A DNA stretch of 64,000 nt from Arthrobacter citreus (GTDB lineage Bacteria; Actinomycetota; Actinomycetes; Actinomycetales; Micrococcaceae), in NCBI RefSeq assembly GCF_009192745.1, contig NZ_VTFV01000005.1:62001-126000 (forward strand), written 5' to 3'. This document shows positions 44,027 to 52,076 of the stretch, piece by piece (positions within the stretch are counted from its first letter, which is position 1; each line of letters begins with the position of its first letter). The notes beneath the pieces are model-generated. The model was not told where the DNA came from. It was given only the letters and a program-made list of their open reading frames with translations, and searched no databases. Both the position numbers and the translations under genes were made by a program.

Positions 44027-44767
44027 TCAGCTCCGCCCGGGGGCGGCAGGTGCACTGCGGGGTGCGCGTTTGCGGGTAAACCAGGCGATCAGGATAGTCC
44101 CGATTACTGAGATGGCGGTTGAGATCATGGCAAGACCGGGAACCAGGGGCAGAAGTATGTACTGCACGGCAAGGACCACGCCCAGCGCCGCAAGGGTGGG
44201 ACGGAGTGCCTTCATGGACACGATGGCCTGGACAATGACGGCCCCCATCACCGCGGGCAGGACATAGGCCCGGGCCAGGGCGGTGAGTTCCGCAGGAATG
44301 ACGCTGACCAGCCAGGTGCCGAGCAGGCCCACAAAAACCAGCAGGGACAGCAGGTGCACTGCGGCCGCTCCGCAGATCGCCATCACGGCGGCGAGGTCTC
44401 CGCGCTTCGAGCCGGGGAGGGCGCCGACGCTGGTCTGGGCGACCAGGGCCGAGGGAAGCAGCTTGTTGGAGATGTTGCCGATCATAAAGGCCTGGTACAT
44501 CGCCGCAGGTCCCAGGATGGGGTAGTACGTCAGCGGCTCCACGAGCCAGATGACGAAGAACGTCGCGGCAACGGCGCCAAACGCTGTCCAGAGCTGGGCG
44601 GAAGTTACCCCGAGGTTGCCGAAGAGGACCAGGTACACCGGCCCGCCCACTGAGATGAGCAGGCCGGCGATCATGGTGAGCCGGCCCCACCGTGACGTTG
44701 TCCGGTCAAACCTGTCGAGTTCGGCGGCCGCAGAGGGCCCGGTTTGGGCGGCACCTGTTTCTAGCAT
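44027..44767 (-). CDS. Membrane protein partner of the DUF5058 gene
   Basis: A 246-residue protein with about seven membrane helices and short charged ends. Notable segments are WLVEPLTYYPILGPAAMYQA followed by FMIGNISNKLLPSALVAQTS, and GSKRGDLAAVMAICGAAAVH. I do not recognise a named family. It starts 29 bp after the DUF5058 gene and ends 13 bp before the amidohydrolase gene. With the DUF5058 protein it could form a two-component transporter or channel. The ATG at 44767 was chosen because the upstream extension is low-complexity; an AAGGAGAA SD lies about 5 bp before it. Confidence 0.8.
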   Translation of the reverse strand: MLETGAAQTGPSAAAELDRFDRTTSRWGRLTMIAGLLISVGGPVYLVLFGNLGVTSAQLWTAFGAVAATFFVIWLVEPLTYYPILGPAAMYQAFMIGNISNKLLPSALVAQTSVGALPGSKRGDLAAVMAICGAAAVHLLSLLVFVGLLGTWLVSVIPAELTALARAYVLPAVMGAVIVQAIVSMKALRPTLAALGVVLAVQYILLPLVPGLAMISTAISVIGTILIAWFTRKRAPRSAPAAPGRS

Positions 44768-44796
44768 GATGGTTCTCCTTAGGTCTGAGGAGCTTC

Positions 44797-45549
44797 TTAG
44801 GCGGGTCCGAGGCCGGCTGTGTGGGCGGCGTAGGCCGCCAGCAGACCGGCAACGATGGCAATGCCCAGGCCCCACTCACGCAGCCATGGCCTGTGCAGGA
44901 TCCTTGCCAGCAGCAGGCAGGCACCCATGGCGGCGGCTGCCGCCAGCAGGGTCAGGGCGTGCGCGGTGCTCTTGGGCGCTTCGGCCAGCCCCAGGGAGAT
45001 GAACGCAGCAAGCAGGGCCGACGCCGGCACAATCGTCATGGCCAGCGGGTTCACCTTGGCAAGGCGGTGTCCGCCGCGCTTGAGCAGCGGGGTGAAGACC
45101 AGGGTGGCGAGCATCCACATTGCCCCGCCCAGGCTCATGGCAAAGAACGCGATGGCGAAGACCTGCTGAGTGTAGGTATCCCCGCCCAGTTCTGCCCCGA
45201 CAGTGGCTGCGGCGACATTCGCGGCTCCGGTTTCATAGGCTGCTGAACCGATCAGGCCAATGCGCACCAGGACTGCGGGCGTTCCGAACAGTGCCAGCAG
45301 GGCAATGGCCACCAGGACGACAGCCAGCGAGGGCCCAATCGCTGCCACGGCTCCGGACCGGAAGGAGATCCGCAGCTCGTCCGGCGTCATTCCCACCGCA
45401 GGCGCCACCCTGCGCGCCGCACGCATGTAGATGAGTGACTGGACCACGACGACGCCGAAGACACCCAGCGCGCAGACCCACAGGACAGGCGTGTTGGCTA
45501 TGGCCAGGACATCGGTGGAGCTTCCGTTCAGGGGAAGAACGCTGTGCAT
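44797..45549 (-). CDS. DUF5058 family membrane protein
   Basis: A 250-residue polytopic protein (about seven helices) matching the DUF5058 family: an N-terminal helix with VVVVQSLIYMRAARRVAPAV, the TPDELRISFRSGAVAAIGPS segment, GLIGSAAYETGAANVAAATV, and MSLGGAMWMLATLVFTPLLK. The family function is unknown. ATG 45549 follows AAAGGAATTCC. It is the first gene of an operon with a second membrane protein, an M20 amidohydrolase and probably a TRIC channel, and is divergent from a two-unit Lrp-type regulator. The context suggests uptake of an N-acylated amino acid or peptide. Confidence 0.85.
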   Translation of the reverse strand: MHSVLPLNGSSTDVLAIANTPVLWVCALGVFGVVVVQSLIYMRAARRVAPAVGMTPDELRISFRSGAVAAIGPSLAVVLVAIALLALFGTPAVLVRIGLIGSAAYETGAANVAAATVGAELGGDTYTQQVFAIAFFAMSLGGAMWMLATLVFTPLLKRGGHRLAKVNPLAMTIVPASALLAAFISLGLAEAPKSTAHALTLLAAAAAMGACLLLARILHRPWLREWGLGIAIVAGLLAAYAAHTAGLGPA

Positions 45550-45690
45550 CGGAATTCCTTTCGCTCGGCCCGGCGGAAACCGCCGGTGCCCGGTACTGCG
45601 ATAGGAGCAATTGTTGGGTTTACTTCGCCATATCCGTGAAAACTTCTGAAATATTGCACAAACAGCGGCTAAACATGAGAAAACGGACAC
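45550..45690. promoter_or_regulatory. Divergent promoter region between the DUF5058 operon and its Lrp-type regulator
   Basis: This 141-bp spacer is clearly more AT-rich than its flanks between about 45605 and 45680, with short dyads such as TTGCACAA near 45654 and GCAATTG near 45608. Such AT-rich stretches are typical targets of Lrp/AsnC proteins. Both divergent promoters must lie here. Confidence 0.5.
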
Positions 45691-46713
45691 ATGAATCGGC
45701 AACTGGACGAGGATGACCTGCTGCTCATCAACGCACTGCAAATCGGTCCGCGCCTGCCGTGGACGGCCATTGGCGCAGTCCTCGACCGGCACCCAACGTC
45801 CCTGGCCCTGCGGTGGGAGAAACTGGCGGCCGCCGGTGCCGCCTGGATCACCTCCCACCCCGTGGGCGACCCGGAACAGATGTCCCTCTCATTTCACGAC
45901 GTGCAGTGTGATCCGGCGCAAAGACGGTCAGTGGTACAGGCACTGGCGGACATGCCGGACGTTTTCAGCATTGACGAATGCCACCGGAACCGGGACATGA
46001 TGCTCACAGTCATCACTCCCACCCCTGCGTGGCTGGCGGAGTCGGTGTATCCGCTCTTCGACCGGATCCCCGGGCTGACCCGCTACGAAACGTCCTTCTG
46101 CACCCAGCTGCACCACGGTGCCGACTCCTGGCAACTGGGTGCGCTGAATGCCGCCCAACGTAAGAAGCTCAGCCAGCTGGCCGGGAACCAACCCGCCTAC
46201 CGGGGCCCGCTTCCGCCCGCATACGGGGAAATCCTTCAGGTCCTGTCCCGGAACGGGCGGGCCTCGGCCGCAGACATCGCTGCCGAAACCGGACTGCATC
46301 CCGCCACCGCCAGGCGGCAGCTGCAGAAAGTGCTGGGCAGCGGATCGCTCGCCCTGCGCTGCGAAGTTGCCCACGGGCTGGCGGGGTTCCCCATCATTTG
46401 CCAGTGGTTCGCCCGTCTGCCTGCGGCAGAACACTCGCGGACGGCGTCGGCACTCGCAGAATCCGGAACGCTGAGGCTGTGCGCCTCCACTACCGGACCC
46501 ACGAACTTCACCTTCATGATGTGGCTGCGCAGCGCTGCGGACATCATGAACACCGAGCGCTCCCTCGGGGAAAGGTTCCCGGCCCTCGAAGTCACCGAAA
46601 GCGTGGTCGTGGCAACCGTGGCCAAACGGGTGGGGTGGATCCTGAACCGGAACGGGACGGCCGCAGGGAACCTTACCGTTCCCGGCGAAGCTTGGAAACA
46701 CGGAGTCTCCTGA
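45691..46713 (+). CDS. Two-unit Lrp/AsnC-family regulator
   Basis: A 340-residue protein with two AsnC-like halves. Half one has a winged helix (about 5-50; LDEDDLLLINALQIGPRLPW) and an RAM-type domain (about 65-145). Half two has a second HTH (about 178-215; ILQVLSRNGRASAADIAAET, GLHPATARRQLQKVLGSGSL) and a ligand domain to about 310. Duplicated AsnC proteins of this size are common in actinobacteria and usually sense an amino acid. It is divergent from the DUF5058/amidohydrolase operon and so probably controls it. The SD before the ATG is weak. Confidence 0.87.
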   Translation: MNRQLDEDDLLLINALQIGPRLPWTAIGAVLDRHPTSLALRWEKLAAAGAAWITSHPVGDPEQMSLSFHDVQCDPAQRRSVVQALADMPDVFSIDECHRNRDMMLTVITPTPAWLAESVYPLFDRIPGLTRYETSFCTQLHHGADSWQLGALNAAQRKKLSQLAGNQPAYRGPLPPAYGEILQVLSRNGRASAADIAAETGLHPATARRQLQKVLGSGSLALRCEVAHGLAGFPIICQWFARLPAAEHSRTASALAESGTLRLCASTTGPTNFTFMMWLRSAADIMNTERSLGERFPALEVTESVVVATVAKRVGWILNRNGTAAGNLTVPGEAWKHGVS

Positions 46714-46772
46714 GCGCCCGCCTGTGCTGCAGCCCACACGTGAATGTCAGCGGGCACCCCTAGGATTGGCAC

Positions 46773-48887
46773 ATGAGTACCGCGAGCGCAGAAACCCCGC
46801 AGGACAGCGAAGACGAGTTCCTCTGGTTGGAGGACATCTACGGAGACAGGCAGCTGGACTGGGTCCGGGCCAGGAACTCCGAGACGGAAGCCCTGCTCTC
46901 CGCCACCGGATTCACCCGGACCGAAGAACGCCTGCTGGAAGTCCTTGACTCTACCGACCGGATTCCCATGGTCGTGAAGCGCGGGGACTGGTACTACAAC
47001 TTCTGGCGGGACGCCGAACACCCCCGGGGCATCTGGCGCCGTACCTCGTGGGAGGGCTACACGGCTCCGGCAACTGAGTGGGAAACCCTTCTGGACCTCG
47101 ATGCGCTGAGCGCCGAAGAGGATACCGAGTGGGTCTGGGGCGGAGCACGCTTCCTTCGTCCGGAAGACGGTGTCTCCTACCGCCGTGCACTCGTGATTCT
47201 CTCCCCGGACGGCGGGGATGCCTCCCGCTACCGGGAGTACGACGTCGTCGACCGCGCCTTCGTGCCGGGCGGCTTCGACCTGCCCGTGGCGAAGACCCAG
47301 GTTTCCTGGGCCGGCCCGGACACCCTCTACGTGGCCACCGACTTCGGCCCCGGCAGCATGACTGCCTCCTCCTATCCGCGCACTGTCCGCATCCTGCACC
47401 GCGGACAGGGACCCGTGGACGCCCAGCTGTACTTCGAGGTCCCCGAGGACCACATGATGGGCTACGTCCACCATGACCAGACGCCGGGGTTCGAGCGGGA
47501 CCTGGCCGTGGACATCATCGACTTCTACGACAGCATCACGTACCTGCGGCAGGACGGGGACTGGGCCCGGATCGATGTGCCGCTGGACGTGAACGTGGAC
47601 CTGCACCGGCAGTGGCTGGTGATGCGCCCGCGCACCGACTGGCTGGTTGGCGAAACCCTGCACAAGGCAGGCTCACTGCTCGCGGCGGATCTGGAGGATT
47701 TCCTGGCCGGCGGCCGGAACCTTCGCACGCTCTTCACCCCCAAGCCCACCGTGTCCCTGCAGTCCTGGAGCTGGACCCGGGACTACCTGCTGCTGAACCT
47801 GCTGCGTGACGTCTCCTCCGAGATCCAGGTACTGGACCCGGCTGCTGACTGGCAGGCCTCGGAACTCGACGCCTGCCCGCCGTTGCACTCTGTAGATGCC
47901 TACGCGGTGGACGACGAGGACGAGCAGGCCGGCAACGACTACTGGCTGGTCAGCACCGGTTTCACCACACCGTCCACACTCTCGCGCGGAACCCTCGGCC
48001 AGCCGGGGTCGCCGGCTTCCCCGGTCAAGGCGTCGCCGTCGTTCTTCGATGCCTCCGACTGCACGGTTGAGCAGCACTTCGCTGTGTCGGAGGACGGCAC
48101 CCGGGTGCCGTACTTCCAGGTGGGACACAAGGACATGGTGCTCGACGGCGGCAACCCCACAGTCCTCTCGGGTTACGGCGGGTTCGAACAGGCCCTCACC
48201 CCCGCCTACTCAGGCGTTGTTGGACGCGGCTGGCTCGAGCGCAGCTACACCGACGACTCCGGAACCCTGCGCCGCGGTGTCTACGTGCTGGCCAACATCC
48301 GCGGCGGCGGAGAATACGGGCCGGACTGGCACCGGGCAGCACTGCAGCAGAACCGGCACCGCGCGTATGAAGACTTCGCGGCGGTTGCCCGGGATCTCAC
48401 GGAACGGGGCGTCACCTCCCGTGAGCACCTGGGCTGTACGGGCCGCAGCAACGGCGGCCTGCTGGTCGGGAATATGCTCACGCTTTACCCGGAGCTCTTC
48501 GGTGCCGTGTCCTGCGGTGTTCCGCTGCTGGACATGCGCCGGTACACCAAACTCTCCGCGGGCGCGTCCTGGATTGCCGAATACGGCGACCCGGATGATC
48601 CCCAGCAGTGGGAGTTCATCAAGACCTTCTCTCCGTACCACCTGCTGCGTGAAGACGTGCAGTACCCGCCGGCGCTCATCTGGACCGCTACGAGCGATGA
48701 CCGGGTGGGCCCGGTCCAGGCCCGCAAAATGGCGGCCCGGATGAAGGCACTGGGCGTGGACCGGGTCTGGTTCCACGAGGCACTCGAGGGCGGCCACGCG
48801 GGTGCTGCGGACAACCGCCAGTCCGCCCGCATGCACGCGATGTCCTACGAGTTCCTCTGGGAAGCGCTGACCGGCAGGCTGTCCTGA
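46773..48887 (+). CDS. S9 prolyl oligopeptidase family serine peptidase
   Basis: A 704-residue cytosolic peptidase. The N-terminal beta-propeller (about 60-420) starts after DEFLWLEDIYGDRQLDWVRA. The alpha/beta-hydrolase domain (about 440-704) has the oxyanion NIRGGGEYGPDWH, nucleophile Ser559 in GCTGRSNGGLLVGNML, the Asp in TSDDRVGPVQARK, and the His in EGGHAGAADN. The order and spacing match prolyl oligopeptidase-like enzymes, which cut short peptides, often after proline. There is no signal peptide. It stands alone, 59 bp after the Lrp-type gene on the same strand, so a role in peptide use together with that module is possible. Confidence 0.92.
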   Translation: MSTASAETPQDSEDEFLWLEDIYGDRQLDWVRARNSETEALLSATGFTRTEERLLEVLDSTDRIPMVVKRGDWYYNFWRDAEHPRGIWRRTSWEGYTAPATEWETLLDLDALSAEEDTEWVWGGARFLRPEDGVSYRRALVILSPDGGDASRYREYDVVDRAFVPGGFDLPVAKTQVSWAGPDTLYVATDFGPGSMTASSYPRTVRILHRGQGPVDAQLYFEVPEDHMMGYVHHDQTPGFERDLAVDIIDFYDSITYLRQDGDWARIDVPLDVNVDLHRQWLVMRPRTDWLVGETLHKAGSLLAADLEDFLAGGRNLRTLFTPKPTVSLQSWSWTRDYLLLNLLRDVSSEIQVLDPAADWQASELDACPPLHSVDAYAVDDEDEQAGNDYWLVSTGFTTPSTLSRGTLGQPGSPASPVKASPSFFDASDCTVEQHFAVSEDGTRVPYFQVGHKDMVLDGGNPTVLSGYGGFEQALTPAYSGVVGRGWLERSYTDDSGTLRRGVYVLANIRGGGEYGPDWHRAALQQNRHRAYEDFAAVARDLTERGVTSREHLGCTGRSNGGLLVGNMLTLYPELFGAVSCGVPLLDMRRYTKLSAGASWIAEYGDPDDPQQWEFIKTFSPYHLLREDVQYPPALIWTATSDDRVGPVQARKMAARMKALGVDRVWFHEALEGGHAGAADNRQSARMHAMSYEFLWEALTGRLS

Positions 48888-48959
48888 ACCTGTTTTGCTG
48901 AAAGCACCCCGTTATGGGTAGTCTTGACAGGCTGGCAGCGTGAGTTTGCCAGGGCAATT

Positions 48960-49050
48960 GGAGACGTGCCAGAGCGGCCGAATGGGCTTCACTGCTAATG
49001 AAGTGTGGGCCTAAAGCCCACCGGGGGTTCAAATCCCCCCGTCTCCGCCA
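48960..49050 (+). tRNA. tRNA-Ser (anticodon GCU)
   Basis: A class II tRNA. The acceptor GGAGACG (48960-48966) pairs with CGTCTCC (49040-49046), with discriminator G and an encoded CCA at 49048-49050. The anticodon stem CTTCA/TGAAG holds loop CTGCTAA, anticodon GCU at 48994-48996. The long variable arm is GTGGGCCTAAAGCCCAC-like. Confidence 0.96.
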
Positions 49051-49055
49051 ATCGG

Positions 49056-49084
49056 AACACCCCGGCCTTCGGTCCGGGGTGTTT
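49056..49084 (+). terminator. Terminator after tRNA-Ser(GCU)
   Basis: AACACCCCGG (49056-49065) and CCGGGGTGTT (49074-49083) form a perfect 10-bp stem around an 8-nt loop, right after the tRNA. Only a short T stretch follows. Confidence 0.82.
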
Positions 49085-49092
49085 CCATATCC

Positions 49093-49191
49093 GAGCTTTT
49101 CCTGACCGCAGGAGGTGAACCGCACGCATGGACGACGGAAATAGTCGATCTACCGCACCGCGCGAACCTCGCCAGCGTGTCAGGGAAGCTC
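49093..49191 (+). promoter_or_regulatory. Structured leader upstream of mgtE (possible metal-sensing RNA)
   Basis: GAGCTTTTCCTGAC (49093-49106) and GTCAGGGAAGCTC (49179-49191) form a long closing helix around about 70 nt. Inside, GAGGT (49112-49116) pairs with ACCTC (49166-49170), giving a nested, aptamer-like fold. AGGTGA and GCATGGA faintly recall the M-box (ykoK) core, but the rest of that consensus is missing. The position before an Mg2+ channel gene suggests ion-dependent control. Confidence 0.35.
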
Positions 49192-49371
49192 TCCTGCACA
49201 TCCGCCCCTAAGGGCCCACCGGTTCCTCCCTGTTCGATGGGAAACCAACCCTTGCTTCCCTTCCCGGCCGGTCCGCGCGCCTGCGGCATTTGCCAAGGCC
49301 ACACCACACCCGATTACTGCTCCGCGGTTCTTCCGCGCCGTTGCAGTGCGCCCACCGTAGGGAAGCGGATC
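49192..49371 (+). other. Remaining mgtE leader, no gene seen
   Basis: There is no convincing reading frame. A small bulged hairpin (GGTT-CC-TCCC pairing with GGGAAACC, about 49220-49246) is visible. The mgtE SD AGGGAAG ends this stretch. Confidence 0.45.
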
Positions 49372-50730
49372 ATGATCAAGTCCCCCAATCTTTCATTCGA
49401 TGCAACTGCCGAACTGCTGGCCCATGCCCTGAGCAACGGCAGCCTGGCCGGGATTGCCCGGGTTCTGCAGCCGCTGGACGTCTCCGAAACCCTGGAACAG
49501 CTCGAACGCCTCAATACCCTTGACCGCGCGGTGGCGTACCGGACCCTTTCCAAGGGAAGGGCCCTGGAAGTTTTCGAGCGTTTCGATGCACCGGTCCAGG
49601 CAGACCTCCTGGCCGGTTTGCAGGATGCCCAGGTGGCGGAGGTCTTCACCGCGCTCAGCCCGGATGACCGGGTGGCACTGCTGGATGAATTGCCGGCGGG
49701 TGTTGCCAACCGACTGATTCTGGGGCTCAACGAGAAGGACCGGGCGCTTACCACCGCAGTCCTGGGGTACCCGCGCGGCGCGGTGGGCCGCTACATGAGC
49801 CCCCAGTTCGTCACCACCAGCCCGGACAGGACGGCCGCCGAGTCCCTGGCCCGGGTCCGCGCACAGCTCGACGACGCGGAAAGCGTCTACACCATCCCCG
49901 TGACCGACGGCAGGCGGCACCTTCTGGGTGTGGTTTCCCTCCGGGACCTGCTCCGCGCCGCCGACTCCGATCCGGTCTCGGACCTAATGAAGGCCCCGCT
50001 GTCAGTCCCCGCCACCCTGAACGCCGAAGAAGCTGCACGGTACTGCGCTGATGCCAAAGTGCTGGTGCTGCCCGTGGTTGATTCCGAAAACCGGCTGGTC
50101 GGAATCCTCACAGTGGATGACGCCCTCCGAATCCTCGAATCGGCCGAAAGCGAGGACTCCGCACGTTCGGGCGGGTCCGAGCCCCTTCGGCGGCCTTACC
50201 TGGCGACTCCAGTCCGGGCCATTGTGCGCGCCCGTGTCGTGTGGTTGCTGGTCCTGGCCCTCGGAGCCACCCTCACCGTCCAGGTAATGGATACCTTTGA
50301 AGCCACCCTGGCCGAGCAGGTGGCGTTGTCACTGTTCATTCCGCTGCTGATTGGCACCGGAGGCAATACCGGAAACCAGGCCGCCACCACCATCACCAGG
50401 GCACTCGCCCTGGGAGACGTGCGGCCGCGGGACGTTGCCAAGGTCGTTGCGCGCGAGGTCCGTGTGGGCGCGGTGCTTGGCTTGCTGCTCGGCGGGCTGG
50501 GGTTCGCCATAACGTCCGTTATCTTCACCGTGCCGCTGGGCACCGTGGTGGGCCTGACCCTGCTGGGCGTGTGCACCATGGCGGCCGCAGCCGGAGGCCT
50601 CATGCCGCTTCTGGGTAAGGCCCTGAAAGTCGATCCAGCCGTGTTTTCCAACCCGTTCATATCCACTTTCGTCGACGCCACCGGGCTGATCATCTACTTC
50701 CTCATCGCGTCCGCTGTGCTGGGCATTTAG
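49372..50730 (+). CDS. mgtE: Magnesium transporter MgtE
   Basis: A 452-residue Mg2+ channel. The cytosolic MgtE N domain (about 1-125) holds the superhelical repeats VQADLLAGLQDAQVAEVFTA and LSPDDRVALLDELPAGVANR. A tandem CBS region (about 135-255) carries VSLRDLLRAADSDPVSDLMK and VLPVVDSENRLVGILTVDDA. Five membrane helices (about 285-452) include the conserved FIPLLIGTGGNTGNQAATTI. In this family Mg2+ bound between the CBS and N domains closes the pore. ATG 49372 was chosen for its AGGGAAG SD and because homology begins there. The long structured leader suggests RNA-level control too. Confidence 0.94.
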   Translation: MIKSPNLSFDATAELLAHALSNGSLAGIARVLQPLDVSETLEQLERLNTLDRAVAYRTLSKGRALEVFERFDAPVQADLLAGLQDAQVAEVFTALSPDDRVALLDELPAGVANRLILGLNEKDRALTTAVLGYPRGAVGRYMSPQFVTTSPDRTAAESLARVRAQLDDAESVYTIPVTDGRRHLLGVVSLRDLLRAADSDPVSDLMKAPLSVPATLNAEEAARYCADAKVLVLPVVDSENRLVGILTVDDALRILESAESEDSARSGGSEPLRRPYLATPVRAIVRARVVWLLVLALGATLTVQVMDTFEATLAEQVALSLFIPLLIGTGGNTGNQAATTITRALALGDVRPRDVAKVVAREVRVGAVLGLLLGGLGFAITSVIFTVPLGTVVGLTLLGVCTMAAAAGGLMPLLGKALKVDPAVFSNPFISTFVDATGLIIYFLIASAVLGI

Positions 50731-50776
50731 GTACCCTCTACACTCTCCACAGGACAGGCAGCGGGGAGGCAGGCAT

Positions 50777-51973
50777 TTGATCGTGAAGCGGTTCGCCGTT
50801 ATCGGCGGAGGCATCGTGGGCATCGCCCTGGCCCGGGCACTGGCCGTGCGCGGGCTTGGGGAAGTCACCGTCTTCGAGAAGGAAGCCCGGCTCGCCACCC
50901 ATCAGACGGGCCACAACTCCGGTGTGGTCCACGCCGGCCTGTACTACCGGCCCGGCTCGCTGAAGGCGCAGCTCTGCGCCGAGGGCAGGCAGCGCATCCG
51001 GGACTACTGCCTGGAGAAATCCCTGCCTTACCGTGAGGTGGGCAAGCTCGTGGTGGCCGTGGATGAGGCGGACCTGCCGGCCCTGGCGGTCATCGAGCAG
51101 CGGTCCCTCGCCACCGGCGTTCCCGGGCTCGCCAGGATTGATGACCCGGCGAAGCTACGCGAAATCGAGCCCCATGTGGCAGGCGTTGCTGCCGTGCACT
51201 CCCCGCATACCGCCGTCGTCGATTACGCGGCAATCACCGAAGCCATGGCGCAGGACGTGCGTGCCTCCGGCGGCACCATCCTGTTGGGACAGGAAGTGAC
51301 CGGACTCCACAGGGAAGGCACCCGGATCCGCGTTCAGACAGCGGTCTCCGAGCAGGTCTTCGACCAGGTGATCGCCTGCGCAGGCCTGCAGTCCGACGTC
51401 GTGGCGAGGCTGGCCGGCGCCGATCCTTCACCCAAAATCCTGCCGTTCCGCGGCGAATACTGGGAGCTGGCTCCGGAGCGGAGCCAGCTTGTCAACGGCA
51501 TGATCTATCCGGTGCCTGATCCGGCCTTCCCCTTTCTGGGCGTGCACTTCACCCGCGGGGTCTATAACGACGTGCATGTGGGCCCCAACGCCGTTCCTGC
51601 CCTGGCCCGCGAGGGCTACAGCTGGGGAAAAGTCTCCGTCCGCGACACCCTCGAGTCGCTGCGCTGGCCCGGCGCGCTTCCGCTGGCGAAGCGCTACTGG
51701 AAGATGGGCCTCGACTCCGTGGGTGAATCACTGCTCAAACCCGTCTACTTCTCCCGCGCCCGCCGGTTCATTCCGGAGCTGAAACCCTCTGACCTCACTG
51801 CCAAGACTGCCGCCGGGGTCCGCGCCCAGGCGTGGGGGCGCGACGGATCACTTCTGGATGACTTCGCCGTAGACCAGAACGGGCCGGTGACGCTGCTGCG
51901 CAACGCCCCCTCACCTGCGGCGACATCGTCCCTCGCAATCGCCGACTATCTGATCGACAACTATCTGACCTAG
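50777..51973 (+). CDS. lhgO: L-2-hydroxyglutarate oxidase
   Basis: A 398-residue FAD enzyme of the DAO fold. FAVIGGGIVGIALARALAVR is the FAD motif, GHNSGVVHAGLYYRPGSLKA the LhgO signature, and FPFLGVHFTRGVYNDVHVGP a further conserved block. It oxidises L-2-hydroxyglutarate to 2-oxoglutarate, repairing a side product of central metabolism and feeding electrons to quinones. The TTG start at 50777 has a GGGGAGG SD at ideal spacing; a GTG two codons later would lose only two residues. It lies 46 bp after mgtE. Confidence 0.92.
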   Translation: MIVKRFAVIGGGIVGIALARALAVRGLGEVTVFEKEARLATHQTGHNSGVVHAGLYYRPGSLKAQLCAEGRQRIRDYCLEKSLPYREVGKLVVAVDEADLPALAVIEQRSLATGVPGLARIDDPAKLREIEPHVAGVAAVHSPHTAVVDYAAITEAMAQDVRASGGTILLGQEVTGLHREGTRIRVQTAVSEQVFDQVIACAGLQSDVVARLAGADPSPKILPFRGEYWELAPERSQLVNGMIYPVPDPAFPFLGVHFTRGVYNDVHVGPNAVPALAREGYSWGKVSVRDTLESLRWPGALPLAKRYWKMGLDSVGESLLKPVYFSRARRFIPELKPSDLTAKTAAGVRAQAWGRDGSLLDDFAVDQNGPVTLLRNAPSPAATSSLAIADYLIDNYLT

Positions 51974-52076
51974 GCAGCCCGCTCTTCCGCTGCCCGCCCA
52001 TCGCCCTGTTCCAGCCCGCCGTAAGGGGCATAGGCTAGGGCGCAGCACCCCATACGCCGGACGGAAGGAAATACCC

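Noticed and set aside
49093-49371. Classic M-box riboswitch before mgtE
   Set aside because: Only two short blocks resemble the consensus; the conserved inner core is missing, so it is reported only as an unidentified structured leader.
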